Origin: Vannielia litorea
GTDB taxonomy: Bacteria > Pseudomonadota > Alphaproteobacteria > Rhodobacterales > Rhodobacteraceae
Reading direction: 5' to 3'
Assembly: GCF_019801175.1 (NCBI RefSeq)
Contig: NZ_JAHVJR010000001.1
Coordinates: forward strand, 620,001-684,000
DNA: 64,000 nt
Below are positions 8,142-16,435 of the stretch, piece after piece (the stretch's first letter is position 1; every line of letters begins with the position of its first letter). A program made the translations under genes and the position numbers. The notes under the pieces are model-generated. The model was given only the letters and a program-made list of their open reading frames with translations, had not been told where the DNA came from and ran no database searches.

Positions 8142-8624
8142 TCAGGAACTCTCTTCGCTGGTCTGCACCACCCGCTTCAAGATCCACAGCACGGCCACGG
8201 TGAGGGCGGTGGCCATGGCGGCGAGGGGCATTTGACCGGCGCCGCAGGCCAGCCCGATGCCGCCTGCGAGCCACATGGAGGCGCCGGTGGTGGTGTTCTT
8301 CACCGTGTCGCCCTTGGTGAAGATGATCCCGGCCGCCAGAAAGGCGACGCCGGCGGTGACCGCCTCGACCAGCCGCAGGGGATCGACCTTCATGCTGTCT
8401 TTCGGGCCGAAGGAGAGTTGCGAGAGTTGCTGGCTCACGACGATGAAGAGGCAGGCGGCGAGGGCGACGAGGATATGGGTGCGCAGACCGGCGGGCTTGG
8501 AGCGCCATTCGCGCTCCAGCCCGATCAGCCCGCCCAGCACCGCCGCCGCGAGCAGGCGGATGAAGGCGGTGAGCGGCGGCACGGCGGCGAAGGTGCCTTT
8601 GAGTTCGGTGACGATCTGGTCCAT
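8142..8624 (-). CDS. MgtC/SapB family membrane protein
   Basis: The 160-residue membrane protein carries the MgtC signature: RLLAAAVLGGLIGLEREWRSKPAGLRTHILVALAACLFIVVS, then GVAFLAAGIIF and TTGASMWLAGGIGLACGAGQ. MgtC proteins are linked to growth at low magnesium and to ATP synthase control, but plain SapB-type members like this, lacking the soluble C-terminal domain, have no settled role. Four or five membrane helices are evident. It is divergent from the ABC binding protein gene at 8755 with a 130-bp shared upstream region. Confidence 0.9.
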   Translation of the reverse strand: MDQIVTELKGTFAAVPPLTAFIRLLAAAVLGGLIGLEREWRSKPAGLRTHILVALAACLFIVVSQQLSQLSFGPKDSMKVDPLRLVEAVTAGVAFLAAGIIFTKGDTVKNTTTGASMWLAGGIGLACGAGQMPLAAMATALTVAVLWILKRVVQTSEESS

Positions 8625-8754
8625 GCGGGCCCCTTGTTTGCGCTCTCAACACCGGGCGGGGGCGGGCGGTTCCGACGGGCGTGGCGGTGGGCGGGGCAAT
8701 TGCCAACGCCGGGGCTTGGGCTACTGTGAGGCAAAACCTCAGGGAGTCGCTCCA

Positions 8755-9534
8755 ATGAAATACGCCGCCGCCGCCGTCTTTGCCTCGCTCTTCGTCACCC
8801 CGGTGATCGCGCAGGATCTGCCTGATCTTCAGGGGCGAGAGATCACGGTCGTGACCGAAAACGCCTATCCGCCGCTGCAATACATGGCCGATGGCGAGGC
8901 CGTGGGCTGGGAGTATGACGCGATGGCCGAGATCGCCAGCCGGATCAACATGACCGTTGCCTACGAGAACATCAGCTGGGATGCGATGATCCCGGCCGTC
9001 TCCGAGGGGCAGTATGACCTTGGCATGACCGGCATCACCATTCGGGACGACCGCAAGGAGATGGTGGATTTCTCCGATGCCTACATGCGCAGCGAGATGT
9101 CGATGCTGGTGCGGGGCGATGAGGAGCGGTTCACCGATGCGGCGAGCTTTGCGGCGGATGACGACCTGCTGGTGGCCGCGCAGCCGGGCACGACGCCGTT
9201 TTACGTGGCGGTATATGACGTGCTGGATGGCGATGAGGCCAACCCGCGGGTGAAGCTCTTCGAGACCTTCGGGGCGGGCGTGCAGGCGCTGCGGGCCGGG
9301 GATGTGGACCTTGTGCTAACCGACGGCGTGGCCGCAGAGGGCTATGTGGCGGCCTCGGACGGGGCGCTGAAGGTGGTGGGCGAGAAGCTGGGCACCGAGG
9401 ACTTTGGCTTCATCTTCCCCAAAGGCTCCGATCTGGTTGCACCGATCAATGCCGCCATCGCCTCGATGAAGGCTGACGGCACGCTCGATGCGCTGAACAA
9501 GAAGTGGTTTCTCGACACCAAGCTCGGCGAGTGA
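8755..9534 (+). CDS. Amino acid ABC transporter substrate-binding protein
   Basis: This 259-residue periplasmic binding protein (SBP family 3) has a signal peptide (MKYAAAAVFASLFVTPVIA, cleavage before QDLPDL). The conserved strands are ITVVTENAYPPLQYMADGEAVGWEYDAMAEIA, AMIPAVSEGQYDLGMTGITIRDDRKEMVDFSDAY and VDLVLTDG. The family captures polar amino acids such as glutamine, glutamate or arginine and hands them to a HisM-type permease. The stop overlaps the permease start (GTGA). No ATPase gene follows. Confidence 0.93.
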   Translation: MKYAAAAVFASLFVTPVIAQDLPDLQGREITVVTENAYPPLQYMADGEAVGWEYDAMAEIASRINMTVAYENISWDAMIPAVSEGQYDLGMTGITIRDDRKEMVDFSDAYMRSEMSMLVRGDEERFTDAASFAADDDLLVAAQPGTTPFYVAVYDVLDGDEANPRVKLFETFGAGVQALRAGDVDLVLTDGVAAEGYVAASDGALKVVGEKLGTEDFGFIFPKGSDLVAPINAAIASMKADGTLDALNKKWFLDTKLGE

Positions 9535-10319
9535 GGGAACGCCCGGGCGAAAAGGACTTTCCGTGGTGGCTGGTGATCCTGGCTGCCACGGGAGCGGTGC
9601 TGTTTGCGCAGGTCATCGCGGACGAGCTCTATTCGGACGTGCTGGAGACGCTGATGAAGGGCGTCGGCATCACGGTGTTCGTGACGCTGGTGGCGTTTTC
9701 GCTGGCGTGCCTGCTCGGGCTGCTACTTGCGATGGCCTCGATGTCACGCTGGATCGTCGCCCGTCAGGTGGCACGGCTCTACGTGGAGATCGTGCGCGGC
9801 GTGCCGATATTGGTGCTGCTGCTCTACGTGGCCTTCGTGGTGGCCCCGGCGCTGGTGGTGGCGGTGAACTGGGTGCTGACCTCGCTGGGCGGCGAGGGGA
9901 TCAGGACGCGGGATTTCTCGCTGCTGTGGCGGGCGATCATTGCCCTGACCATCGGCTACTCGGCCTTCATCGCCGAGGTGTTCCGGGCCGGGCTGCTCTC
10001 GGTGCCGGAGGGGCAGATCGAGGCGGCAGAGGCGCTGGGGCTATCGCCGTGGCAGCGGTTTCGGCTGGTGCGGCTGCCGCAGGCGCTGCGGGTGATCCTG
10101 CCCCCCTTGGGCAATGACTTCATCGCGATGATCAAGGATTCGAGCCTGGTCTCGGTGCTCGGGGTGACGGATATCACCCAGCTGGGGAAGGTGACCTCGG
10201 CAGGGAATTTTCGGTATTTCGAGACCTATAACGTGGTGGCGCTGTTGTATCTGGTGATGACGGTGACGCTTTCGCTGGCGCTGAGGCGGCTGGAGAAGCG
10301 GCTGGGGGCGGGGCGGTAG
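9531..10319 (+). CDS. Amino acid ABC transporter permease (HisM family)
   Basis: The 262-residue inner-membrane protein is a polar amino acid permease. It has an N-terminal helix, the family segment GVGITVFVTLVAFSLACLLGLLLAMA, a periplasmic-side RGVPILVLLLYVAF, and the EAA loop EAAEALGLSPWQRFRLVRLPQALRVILPPLGNDFIAMIKDSSLVSVLG that contacts the ATPase. The start is taken as the GTG overlapping the preceding stop; a GTG nine codons upstream would lie inside the binding protein gene. Copy 2 of the 139-bp repeat follows 35 bp after its stop. Confidence 0.93.
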   Translation: MRERPGEKDFPWWLVILAATGAVLFAQVIADELYSDVLETLMKGVGITVFVTLVAFSLACLLGLLLAMASMSRWIVARQVARLYVEIVRGVPILVLLLYVAFVVAPALVVAVNWVLTSLGGEGIRTRDFSLLWRAIIALTIGYSAFIAEVFRAGLLSVPEGQIEAAEALGLSPWQRFRLVRLPQALRVILPPLGNDFIAMIKDSSLVSVLGVTDITQLGKVTSAGNFRYFETYNVVALLYLVMTVTLSLALRRLEKRLGAGR

Positions 10320-10354
10320 AGTTTTGCACCTGCACGGAATCAAGGCCGCAGGCC

Positions 10355-10493
10355 GCCGTGCAGCGCCGACCCGCCCCCCGGGGCGGCGCTTCAGTGAGGT
10401 CAGCACCTACCTGTGAGTGACGACTAACGCTTCACCATAAAGTGCCATGCAGGGCCGTTGGGGGCGCCACCCCGCGTGTCGGCGCTGCACGGC
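10355..10493. repeat. 139-bp inverted-repeat element, copy 2
   Basis: Terminal 20-base arms at 10355-10374 and 10474-10493 pair with one mismatch. The interior shares the CCCCCGGGGCGGCGCTT block, GTCAGCACCTAC-like sequence and CACCATAAAGTG with copy 1. It lies between the permease stop and the DMT transporter start on the same strand, so it would be transcribed if the two genes are read together. Confidence 0.8.
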
Positions 10494-10552
10494 TCGCGTG
10501 GCGCTGGCGGCGGGCTCTGGACCATCCCGGCCTGCAAATATATGCCGTCAGC

Positions 10553-11458
10553 ATGAGTTCTTGGATCACCTCTCTGGAAGGCACCGAGGCGGGGCATGTG
10601 GCGGCATTGGGGCTGGCGCTGATGGCGGCCTTTCTGCACGCGGTTTTCGGGGCGCTGCAAAAGGGGCGGCATGACCCGTGGATGAGCCGGGGGGCGATCG
10701 ACTTTTGTTACGGCGTCATGGCCGCGCCCTTCGCGCTGTTCGTGGTGCCCTGGCCCGAGCCGCATATGTGGGTGATCTTTGCCGGGGCCTGGGCGATCCA
10801 CGTGGCCTACAAGGTGACGCAGGCGATGACCTACACGCGGGGGGCCTATACGGTGGTTTATCCGGTGGTGAGGGGCACCGGGCCGCTGTTCACGGTGATC
10901 GGGGCCGGGGTGATCTTTGGCGAGCATTTTACGGCAGGCCAATGGTTTGGCGTGGCGGTGTTGCTGGCAGGGATCTATGGGTTGGCGGCCTACAACCTGC
11001 GGACCATCACGCTGCAACGGGAGACCATGGTGGCCGCGCTGGGCCTTGCGGTGGTGACCGGCCTATTCGTGGCGCTCTACACCACCTATGACGCCTATGG
11101 CATCCGGGCGACGGCGGATCCGTTCACCTTTCTGGCGTGGTTCTTCATGATCGACGGGCTGGGCTTTGCGCCTTGGGTGGCGCTGGCCCGCTACCGGCGG
11201 ATGGACGACCCGCCCACGCTGGGTCCGCTGATGGCGCGGGGGATGATCGGGGGCGTGGTGGCCTTCTTCTCCTTCGGGGCGGTGATGCTGGCCACGCGGC
11301 TCGACAAGGTAGGAGAGGCGGCGGTGCTGCGGGAGACCTCCACTGTCTTTGCCGCACTGATTGGGTGGCTGCTTCTTGGAGAGCGGGTCGGGCCGCGACG
11401 TTTGGCCCTCATGGGGTTGATCGCCGCCGGAGCGGTGATAGTTGAGATGGCGGGTTAA
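10553..11458 (+). CDS. EamA/DMT family transporter
   Basis: The 301-residue protein has about ten hydrophobic helices arranged as two EamA-type halves: the first from AALGLALMAAFLHAVFGALQKG to VVYPVVRGTGPLFTVIGAGVIFGEHFTAGQWFGVAVLLAGI, the second ending ATRLDKVGEAAVLRETSTVFAALIGWLLLGERVGPRRLALMGLIAAGAVIVEM. Members export metabolites or amino acids; the substrate here cannot be told. The start at MSSWIT begins directly before the first helix. yciB follows after 14 bp, likely in the same transcript. Confidence 0.88.
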   Translation: MSSWITSLEGTEAGHVAALGLALMAAFLHAVFGALQKGRHDPWMSRGAIDFCYGVMAAPFALFVVPWPEPHMWVIFAGAWAIHVAYKVTQAMTYTRGAYTVVYPVVRGTGPLFTVIGAGVIFGEHFTAGQWFGVAVLLAGIYGLAAYNLRTITLQRETMVAALGLAVVTGLFVALYTTYDAYGIRATADPFTFLAWFFMIDGLGFAPWVALARYRRMDDPPTLGPLMARGMIGGVVAFFSFGAVMLATRLDKVGEAAVLRETSTVFAALIGWLLLGERVGPRRLALMGLIAAGAVIVEMAG

Positions 11459-11472
11459 CGCGGAGAGAGAGC

Positions 11473-12072
11473 ATGGCCGAGAAACAGGTGCCCGGATGGG
11501 TGAAGACGGCGCTGGAGTTCGGCCCGGTGCTGGGCTTCTTCGTGGCCTTCTTCCTGCTGAAGGGCGAGAGCTACATGCTCTTCGGCCATGAGGTGAAGAC
11601 CTTCACCTACATCACCTTCTGGTTCGTCCTCGCCATGGTGATCTGCATGGGGGCGCTCTGGGCGCTGACAGGCGCGTTGAGCCGGATGCAGGTGATGACG
11701 CTGGTGCTGGTGGTCTTCATGGGCGGGCTGACGGTGGTGCTGGACAACGACCTGTTTTTGAAGCTGAAACCGACGATCCTGTATGCGCTCTTTGCGGGCA
11801 TTCTGGCGATCGGGCTGGCGCGTGGGCAGAGCTACCTTGCGCGTCTCATGGAGGGGCTGCTGCCGATGAGCCATGAGGGCTGGATGATTTTGACCAAGCG
11901 CTTTGCGATCTTCTTTGCGGTGCTGGCGGTGGCGAATGCGGTGATCGCCTTTTCGCTCTCGAGCGGGGTCTGGGTGACGGTCAAGACCTTCGGTCTGCCG
12001 GCGGCGCTCTTTGTTTTCATGATGGCGCAATACCCGCTGATCGAGAAATACGGGACGGAAAAAAGCGAGTAA
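11473..12072 (+). CDS. yciB: Inner membrane-spanning protein YciB (septation protein A)
   Basis: The 199-residue protein has five or six membrane helices and the YciB/IspZ signature: LEFGPVLGFFVAFF at the start, VVLDNDLFLKLKPTILYALFAGIL in the middle, and GWMILTKRFAIFFAVLAVANAVIAF later. YciB takes part in cell envelope and septum maintenance in enterobacteria, although its exact biochemical role is unsettled. A purine-rich ribosome site (GGAGAGAG) precedes the ATG. It follows the DMT transporter by 14 bp. Confidence 0.92.
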   Translation: MAEKQVPGWVKTALEFGPVLGFFVAFFLLKGESYMLFGHEVKTFTYITFWFVLAMVICMGALWALTGALSRMQVMTLVLVVFMGGLTVVLDNDLFLKLKPTILYALFAGILAIGLARGQSYLARLMEGLLPMSHEGWMILTKRFAIFFAVLAVANAVIAFSLSSGVWVTVKTFGLPAALFVFMMAQYPLIEKYGTEKSE

Positions 12073-12240
12073 TCGACGCCCGAAATGCTGGCTCGGCGCA
12101 TGAATATGCGCAAAGCACAGATTTGACACGGTTTGGACATGAGAAAGCGCGGCTTGCCCCGGAAGCGTCGGCGGCACATTTTAGTGCCCGCCGCCGTCGC
12201 CTGACCCGCCCGGCCCGGGCGGAGAGGGAAAGATCGCCAG

Positions 12241-13170
12241 ATGGCAAAGGGTGCCAAGACCGTCAAGCTCATCGCCGCCGGGACCGCCGCGGCCTGCCTC
12301 GTCGCCTTTGTGGCGGGGGCCAACACCATCGTTCCGCCGACCCGCACCGGCGGGCTGGCCGCGCAGGGCGCGCCGATGCGGCCCGAGCTGAAGGTGGCCG
12401 ACCGCTATGTCGACCGGCAGCGACGGATGCTGAAGGTGAACTTCGAGCGGACCGGCTTCGGCCCGCAGTCGCCGCGCGACATCGATGCGGTTGCGGGCAC
12501 CAACCCGGTGCATTTTGCCGCCGCCCCGGACGCCAGCGAGATGAACCTGTGCAACATCCACTTTCACGAGAGTGCCGAGCACCGGGGCGGAGACTTTCGC
12601 ACCTACCGGGGCAATGGCAACGGCAAGGGGTATGACACCGGCTTCGTCTATGACGGCGCGCTGAGTGCCGCAGAGCTCAAGCCGCTCCCGTCCCCGATTG
12701 CCGACAAGGGCCATGGCGGGCTGGAGCCGGGCGACACGATCGAGGTGCATTGGGTGTTTTCGACCGCCGAGGTTGCGCCGGGCCCGACGCTGGGCGCCTG
12801 CCTGAAGGAGGGCGCCGCGACTCCCCGACTTCGGGTCGAGGCGCAGGTCTTCGTGCTGGTCAACGACCCCGCCGCGCTCGATTTCACCGCGCTGGCGGCG
12901 GTGAGCACGCGGGGCGGGCTGCATCAGGCGCTGGCCATACCCTCGGACACCGGCACGCCTGTGGCCTATGCCGGCTCGACCACGGGGCCGGGCTACAACG
13001 AGGCGGGCTCGCCCTTTCAGGTGAGCTGGAGCGTGCGCCCGAAGGTGGCGAAGCTCGATATCACCTCGGTCGCGGAATGGCTGAAGGGCAACCCCTTTGA
13101 CGAGGACCACGCCCACGGGGTGCGCAACCTTGTGGTGCAGCCCGAGCTTCTTTCGACCATCGGGGAGTAG
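12241..13170 (+). CDS. Delta-class carbonic anhydrase
   Basis: The 309-residue protein matches the delta carbonic anhydrase family, first known from diatoms and dinoflagellates and also found in marine bacteria. It interconverts CO2 and bicarbonate with a zinc ion. Key residues visible are C104, H107, H109, E113 and H114 in LCNIHFHESAEH, H170 in DTIEVHWVFS, and C187 in GPTLGACL, a pattern giving candidate zinc histidines (107, 109, 170) and a possible C104-C187 disulfide. An N-terminal hydrophobic segment (residues 8-28) is a signal peptide or anchor, implying a periplasmic site. No bicarbonate transporter is adjacent. The 168-bp upstream gap suggests its own promoter. Confidence 0.85.
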   Translation: MAKGAKTVKLIAAGTAAACLVAFVAGANTIVPPTRTGGLAAQGAPMRPELKVADRYVDRQRRMLKVNFERTGFGPQSPRDIDAVAGTNPVHFAAAPDASEMNLCNIHFHESAEHRGGDFRTYRGNGNGKGYDTGFVYDGALSAAELKPLPSPIADKGHGGLEPGDTIEVHWVFSTAEVAPGPTLGACLKEGAATPRLRVEAQVFVLVNDPAALDFTALAAVSTRGGLHQALAIPSDTGTPVAYAGSTTGPGYNEAGSPFQVSWSVRPKVAKLDITSVAEWLKGNPFDEDHAHGVRNLVVQPELLSTIGE

Positions 13171-13229
13171 ACCGGCTGCGGCTTCGACCCGCAGGGGGTG
13201 CCTGAAGAGATCAGGGCCTCCGGCGGGAG

Positions 13230-13249
13230 ATATTTGGAGCAAGAAAATG
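13230..13249 (+). repeat. ATATTTGGAGCAAGAAAATG repeat, copy B
   Basis: Identical over 20 bases to copy A. It is preceded by GGCCTCCGGCGGGAG, which is also next to the inverted copy at 56053-56072. It lies in the 160-bp gap between the carbonic anhydrase and the TSUP gene. Confidence 0.7.
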
Positions 13250-13330
13250 GGCAATTTGACTTAAATTGTCCGGAGTGGTCTGGTCTGGTTTCTGGGCTGC
13301 CCGGGGCTGCCTCTGGATCGGGGAAGGGGC

Positions 13331-14071
13331 ATGGAGTTCTGGATCGTGGCCGCGCTGGCGGCCTTCATGATGGGGCTGTCGAAGGGCGGGGTGCCGATGC
13401 TGGCGATGCTCTCGGTGCCGCTGATGTCGCTCTTCATGGACCCGGCGCTGGCGGCGGGGCTGCTGCTGCCGCTCTATATCGTGGCCGACTGGTATGCGGT
13501 TTACCTCTTCCGCCGGGCATTTTCGGTGCGGCTCTTGAAGATCATGCTGCCGGGTGCAGTGGCGGGAATCGTGGCGGCCTTCTTTGCCGTGTCGGTGGTG
13601 CCGGGCGACGCGATCAAGATGCTGGTGGCGGGGATCGGGATTTACTACCTCGTCGGCTCGGTGAAGGGCCGGTTTGCGAAGAAAGCGCCCGCGCCGCGTG
13701 AGGCGGATGTGCCGCGGGGCGTGTTCTGGGGCACGCTGGCGGGGTTCACCAGTTACATCAGCCACGCCGGGGGGCCGCCGTTTCAGGCCTATGTGCTGCC
13801 GCAGAAGCTGGACAAGATGGTCTATCTGGGGACGGTCACGATCTTCTTCTCGGTGGTCAACCTGCTGAAGGTGCCGCCCTATGTGATGGCCGGGCAGATC
13901 ACCGGGGCGAGCCTTGGCGAGGCCGTCTGGCTGGCGCCCTTCGCCCTGGCGGGGGCATGGAGTGGCTCACGGGTGGCGCGCTGGCTGCCGGAGAAGGTGT
14001 TTTACCTGCTGGTGGAGGTGGCGCTGGCGGTGGTGTCTGGGAAGCTGGTTTGGGAGGTTTTGGTGGGGTGA
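13331..14071 (+). CDS. TSUP (TauE/SafE) family exporter
   Basis: The 246-residue membrane protein has seven or eight helices and the two TauE/SafE half-repeats: LAAFMMGLSKGGVPMLAMLSVPLMSLFMDPALAAGLLLPLYIVADWYAVYLFRRAF-type first half, and GFTSYISHAGGPPFQAYVLPQKLDKMVYLGTVTIFFSVVNLLKVPPYV in the second. The family exports small anions such as sulfite or sulfoacetate or transports related compounds; the substrate is not evident. It stands alone, with GGGGAAGGGG just ahead of the ATG as a ribosome site. Confidence 0.88.
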   Translation: MEFWIVAALAAFMMGLSKGGVPMLAMLSVPLMSLFMDPALAAGLLLPLYIVADWYAVYLFRRAFSVRLLKIMLPGAVAGIVAAFFAVSVVPGDAIKMLVAGIGIYYLVGSVKGRFAKKAPAPREADVPRGVFWGTLAGFTSYISHAGGPPFQAYVLPQKLDKMVYLGTVTIFFSVVNLLKVPPYVMAGQITGASLGEAVWLAPFALAGAWSGSRVARWLPEKVFYLLVEVALAVVSGKLVWEVLVG

Positions 14072-14203
14072 GGGGCGTCTGCGCGGGCCTGTTTCAACTG
14101 AAAATTTGATGCGCGGGCCGATCAGGGCTCTTGCATGGAATCACTTTCGTCGCCATTTGCGCGAAATCGTTATGGTTAACTGGTTTCGGGAGGCAGGTGT
14201 GTG

Positions 14204-14629
14204 ATGCGCGATCGGGTGGAAGAGTTTTTGGTGAGGCTGTCGGAAAGGTTCACCGAAGGCGATGTGGACGGGATCATGGATTGTCTGGCGATGCCAACGG
14301 CGGTCTACTTCGGGGCGGACATGATCATGCTGTCGACCCGCGAGGAGGTGGCGCAACTGACGGCAGCTTACATGGGCGAGCTGGAAGCGAACGGTATGAC
14401 GAAGGGGCCGCTGAGCCTGCGGGAGTTGACGGTTTCGGAGGGCGGCAAGATTACCGCGGTTGCCACCGCCCGGATGGCGGACGCGGAGGGCACGGCGGTT
14501 GTGTTGTCGCGGACCAAGTACTTTCTGCGAGAGGAGGACGGCTGCCTGAAGGTGGAGCTGACCGAGCATTCGCAGGTGGCTCTGGAGGAAGACCTGATTC
14601 ACGCGCCGCTGGCGAACCTCGCGATCTAG
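14204..14629 (+). CDS. NTF2/SnoaL-like hypothetical protein
   Basis: The 141-residue cytoplasmic protein has the alpha-beta layout of the NTF2/SnoaL cone fold: an N-terminal helix (RVEEFLVRLSERFTEGDVDGIMDCL), then strands around TAVYFGADMIMLSTREEVAQ and KITAVATARMADAEGTAVVLSRTKYFLREEDGCLKV. This fold assignment is by pattern only. No catalytic residues are clear. The ATG at 14204 is preferred over the GTG one codon earlier; GGGAGGCAG upstream is the ribosome site. It is isolated between the TSUP gene and a minus-strand GST. Confidence 0.65.
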   Translation: MRDRVEEFLVRLSERFTEGDVDGIMDCLAMPTAVYFGADMIMLSTREEVAQLTAAYMGELEANGMTKGPLSLRELTVSEGGKITAVATARMADAEGTAVVLSRTKYFLREEDGCLKVELTEHSQVALEEDLIHAPLANLAI

Positions 14630-14678
14630 TCAGGGTTTGCCTGGGCGGCAGTTCGCGTTGGCGGAGAGCGCGATTTTG

Positions 14679-15383
14679 CTAGTCCCTCTTCCCAAACAGC
14701 ACCTTCTGGGCGTCCTTGTTGTCCTGCAAATTCGCCCGCTTCTCCGCCGCAAGCGCCTTGCCTTTCACCACCGCTTCACGCGCCCCGACCTGGTCGAGCC
14801 AGCGGGAGAAGTGGGGTTTGCCTGAGATGTCTTGCTGCTGGCCTTCCCAGAGGATGGCCCAGGGCCAGATGGCCATGTCGGCGATGGAGTAGTTCGGGCC
14901 GGCGACGTATTCGTTTTCAGCCAAGCGGCGGTCGAGGACGCCATGGAGGCGGTCCACTTCGTTTCGGTAGCGGTCCTTGGCGTAGGGCAGGTCGTTGGGC
15001 GGGTCCATCGAGGGGGCGTATTTGAGGAAGTGGTGGGCCTGGCCGGCCATCGGGCCGAGGCCGCCCATTTGCCACATCAGCCATTCTTCGACCGCGATGC
15101 GCTCGCGTTCGCTCTCGCCGTAGAAGCGCCCCGTCTTGCGGGCCAGATACATGAGGATCGCGGCGCTCTCGAAGATCGAGACGGGTTCGCCGCCCGGCCC
15201 CTCGGGGTCGACGATGGCGGGCATGCGGTTGTTGGGGGCGATCTTGAGGAAATCGGGTTTGAACTGGTCGCCCGCGCCGATGTTCACGAGGTGGGTCTCG
15301 TAGGGCAGGCCCATCTCCTCCAGCGCGATGGAGACCTTCCAGCCGTTGGGTGTGGGCCAGTAGTAGAGATCGATGGGTGCCAT
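14679..15383 (-). CDS. Glutathione S-transferase family protein (YfcG/YghU-like)
   Basis: The 234-residue protein has a thioredoxin-like N-terminal domain beginning IDLYYWPTPNGWKVSIALEEMGLPYE, with NNRMPAIVDPEG and the glutathione gamma-glutamyl contact site FESAAILMYLA, followed by an all-helical C-terminal domain with YSIADMAIWPWAILWEGQQQDI. The TPNGWKV segment is typical of the Nu-class YfcG/YghU enzymes, which act as disulfide-bond reductases with glutathione. It lies 25 bp downstream of the hydrolase gene on the same strand, so the two are probably one operon. Confidence 0.9.
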   Translation of the reverse strand: MAPIDLYYWPTPNGWKVSIALEEMGLPYETHLVNIGAGDQFKPDFLKIAPNNRMPAIVDPEGPGGEPVSIFESAAILMYLARKTGRFYGESERERIAVEEWLMWQMGGLGPMAGQAHHFLKYAPSMDPPNDLPYAKDRYRNEVDRLHGVLDRRLAENEYVAGPNYSIADMAIWPWAILWEGQQQDISGKPHFSRWLDQVGAREAVVKGKALAAEKRANLQDNKDAQKVLFGKRD

Positions 15384-15408
15384 GCTGTCCTCCAGAAAAT
15401 GTCAGTGG

Positions 15409-16305
15409 TCAGGATGGGCTGCGCTGCCCGAAAGGCAAGAGCCGCGTGCGGGGCGCGGGGCGCTGGGGCGGGGCGTCGGCGGCGAGGGCGGCGGAGAGGC
15501 GGGGCAGCAGGGAGGCGTCGGAGAGGGCCGAGCGGTAGAGGTCGAAGAGGCCGGGGGTGAGATAGGTGGCGCCGTGGCAGACCCATGTTTGCGGCGCGGC
15601 GACCGGGTGGCCGATGCGGCCGAGCGTGGCGCGGGTGGTGGCGCAGGAGAGGTCGAGATCGTGCCAGCCGGGGCGGCCTGCCATGCCGCGCGACAGGGTG
15701 GCGTGGCCACGGCGGCCGGGCGCGAAGCCGTATTCCATCGCCATGTCGTAAAGGCGGTTCTGGCGGGCGGTGACGTTGAGCACGTCGAGCGCTGCACCGG
15801 CGGCGCAGTCGAGCGCGCGGGCGGCGGCGGGGCGAAACTCGCAGGCGGCGAGAAGGATGGCGCGGCGGGCGGTGCCGGGGGCCATGTGGCGCAACGCCTG
15901 CAGGGCGACGCGGGCGCCGAGCGAATGGGCGATGAGGGTGATGCGGCGCTGGGGGGCGAGGGCGGCGGTGATCTCTGTGAGTTCGGCGAGGGCGCGGCCC
16001 GCCTCGGGGGCGCGGGCATAGGCGCGCCAGATCGAGCCGCGGCTCTCCCAGCCGAAGCCGAGGGCGAGCGGCGCATCGGCGTCGTGCTGGCCCAGCCGCC
16101 GCCCCCAGGCCTCGGGGCAGGTCGGGCCGTAGAGCTTGCGGTGCGGGCAGCGGGCGGGGGTGCGGGGCGAGTAGGTGAGCCCGTGGACCATGATCGCGAT
16201 GGGCGCATCGGGCGCGGCCTCGGCAAGCGCGGAGCGCAGGCGGGCGACGGTGCCGGCGGGATCCTCCAGCCGGGGGCCTTCGGCATTGGCATGGGTCAGG
16301 GGCAT
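15409..16305 (-). CDS. Alpha/beta hydrolase
   Basis: The 298-residue protein is an alpha/beta hydrolase of lipase or DUF900-like type. The strand IAIMVHGLTYSP gives the oxyanion-hole HG, and the nucleophile elbow is ITLIAHSLGARVAL (Ser in A-H-S-L-G). A late Asp and His needed for the triad are expected, with candidates in the DLDLSC and VCHGATYLTPG segments. No signal peptide is apparent. The start at MPLTHAN is chosen over an ATG five codons upstream. Substrate unknown. It precedes the GST gene in a likely operon. Confidence 0.8.
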   Translation of the reverse strand: MPLTHANAEGPRLEDPAGTVARLRSALAEAAPDAPIAIMVHGLTYSPRTPARCPHRKLYGPTCPEAWGRRLGQHDADAPLALGFGWESRGSIWRAYARAPEAGRALAELTEITAALAPQRRITLIAHSLGARVALQALRHMAPGTARRAILLAACEFRPAAARALDCAAGAALDVLNVTARQNRLYDMAMEYGFAPGRRGHATLSRGMAGRPGWHDLDLSCATTRATLGRIGHPVAAPQTWVCHGATYLTPGLFDLYRSALSDASLLPRLSAALAADAPPQRPAPRTRLLPFGQRSPS

Positions 16306-16435
16306 CGGGGATCTCCCCACAATATCGGGGGGTTGGATGCCCGATGTTTACAACGCTGGCATTAAGCGCCGGTTACAGCGGTGTGACACTCGGGTAAGCC
16401 GGGAACGCGGCGGGGGCGGGATGCGTTGGAGATTT

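Noticed and set aside
12123..12150. TTGACA before the carbonic anhydrase as a promoter
   Set aside because: No reasonable -10 sequence is found 16-18 bp downstream.
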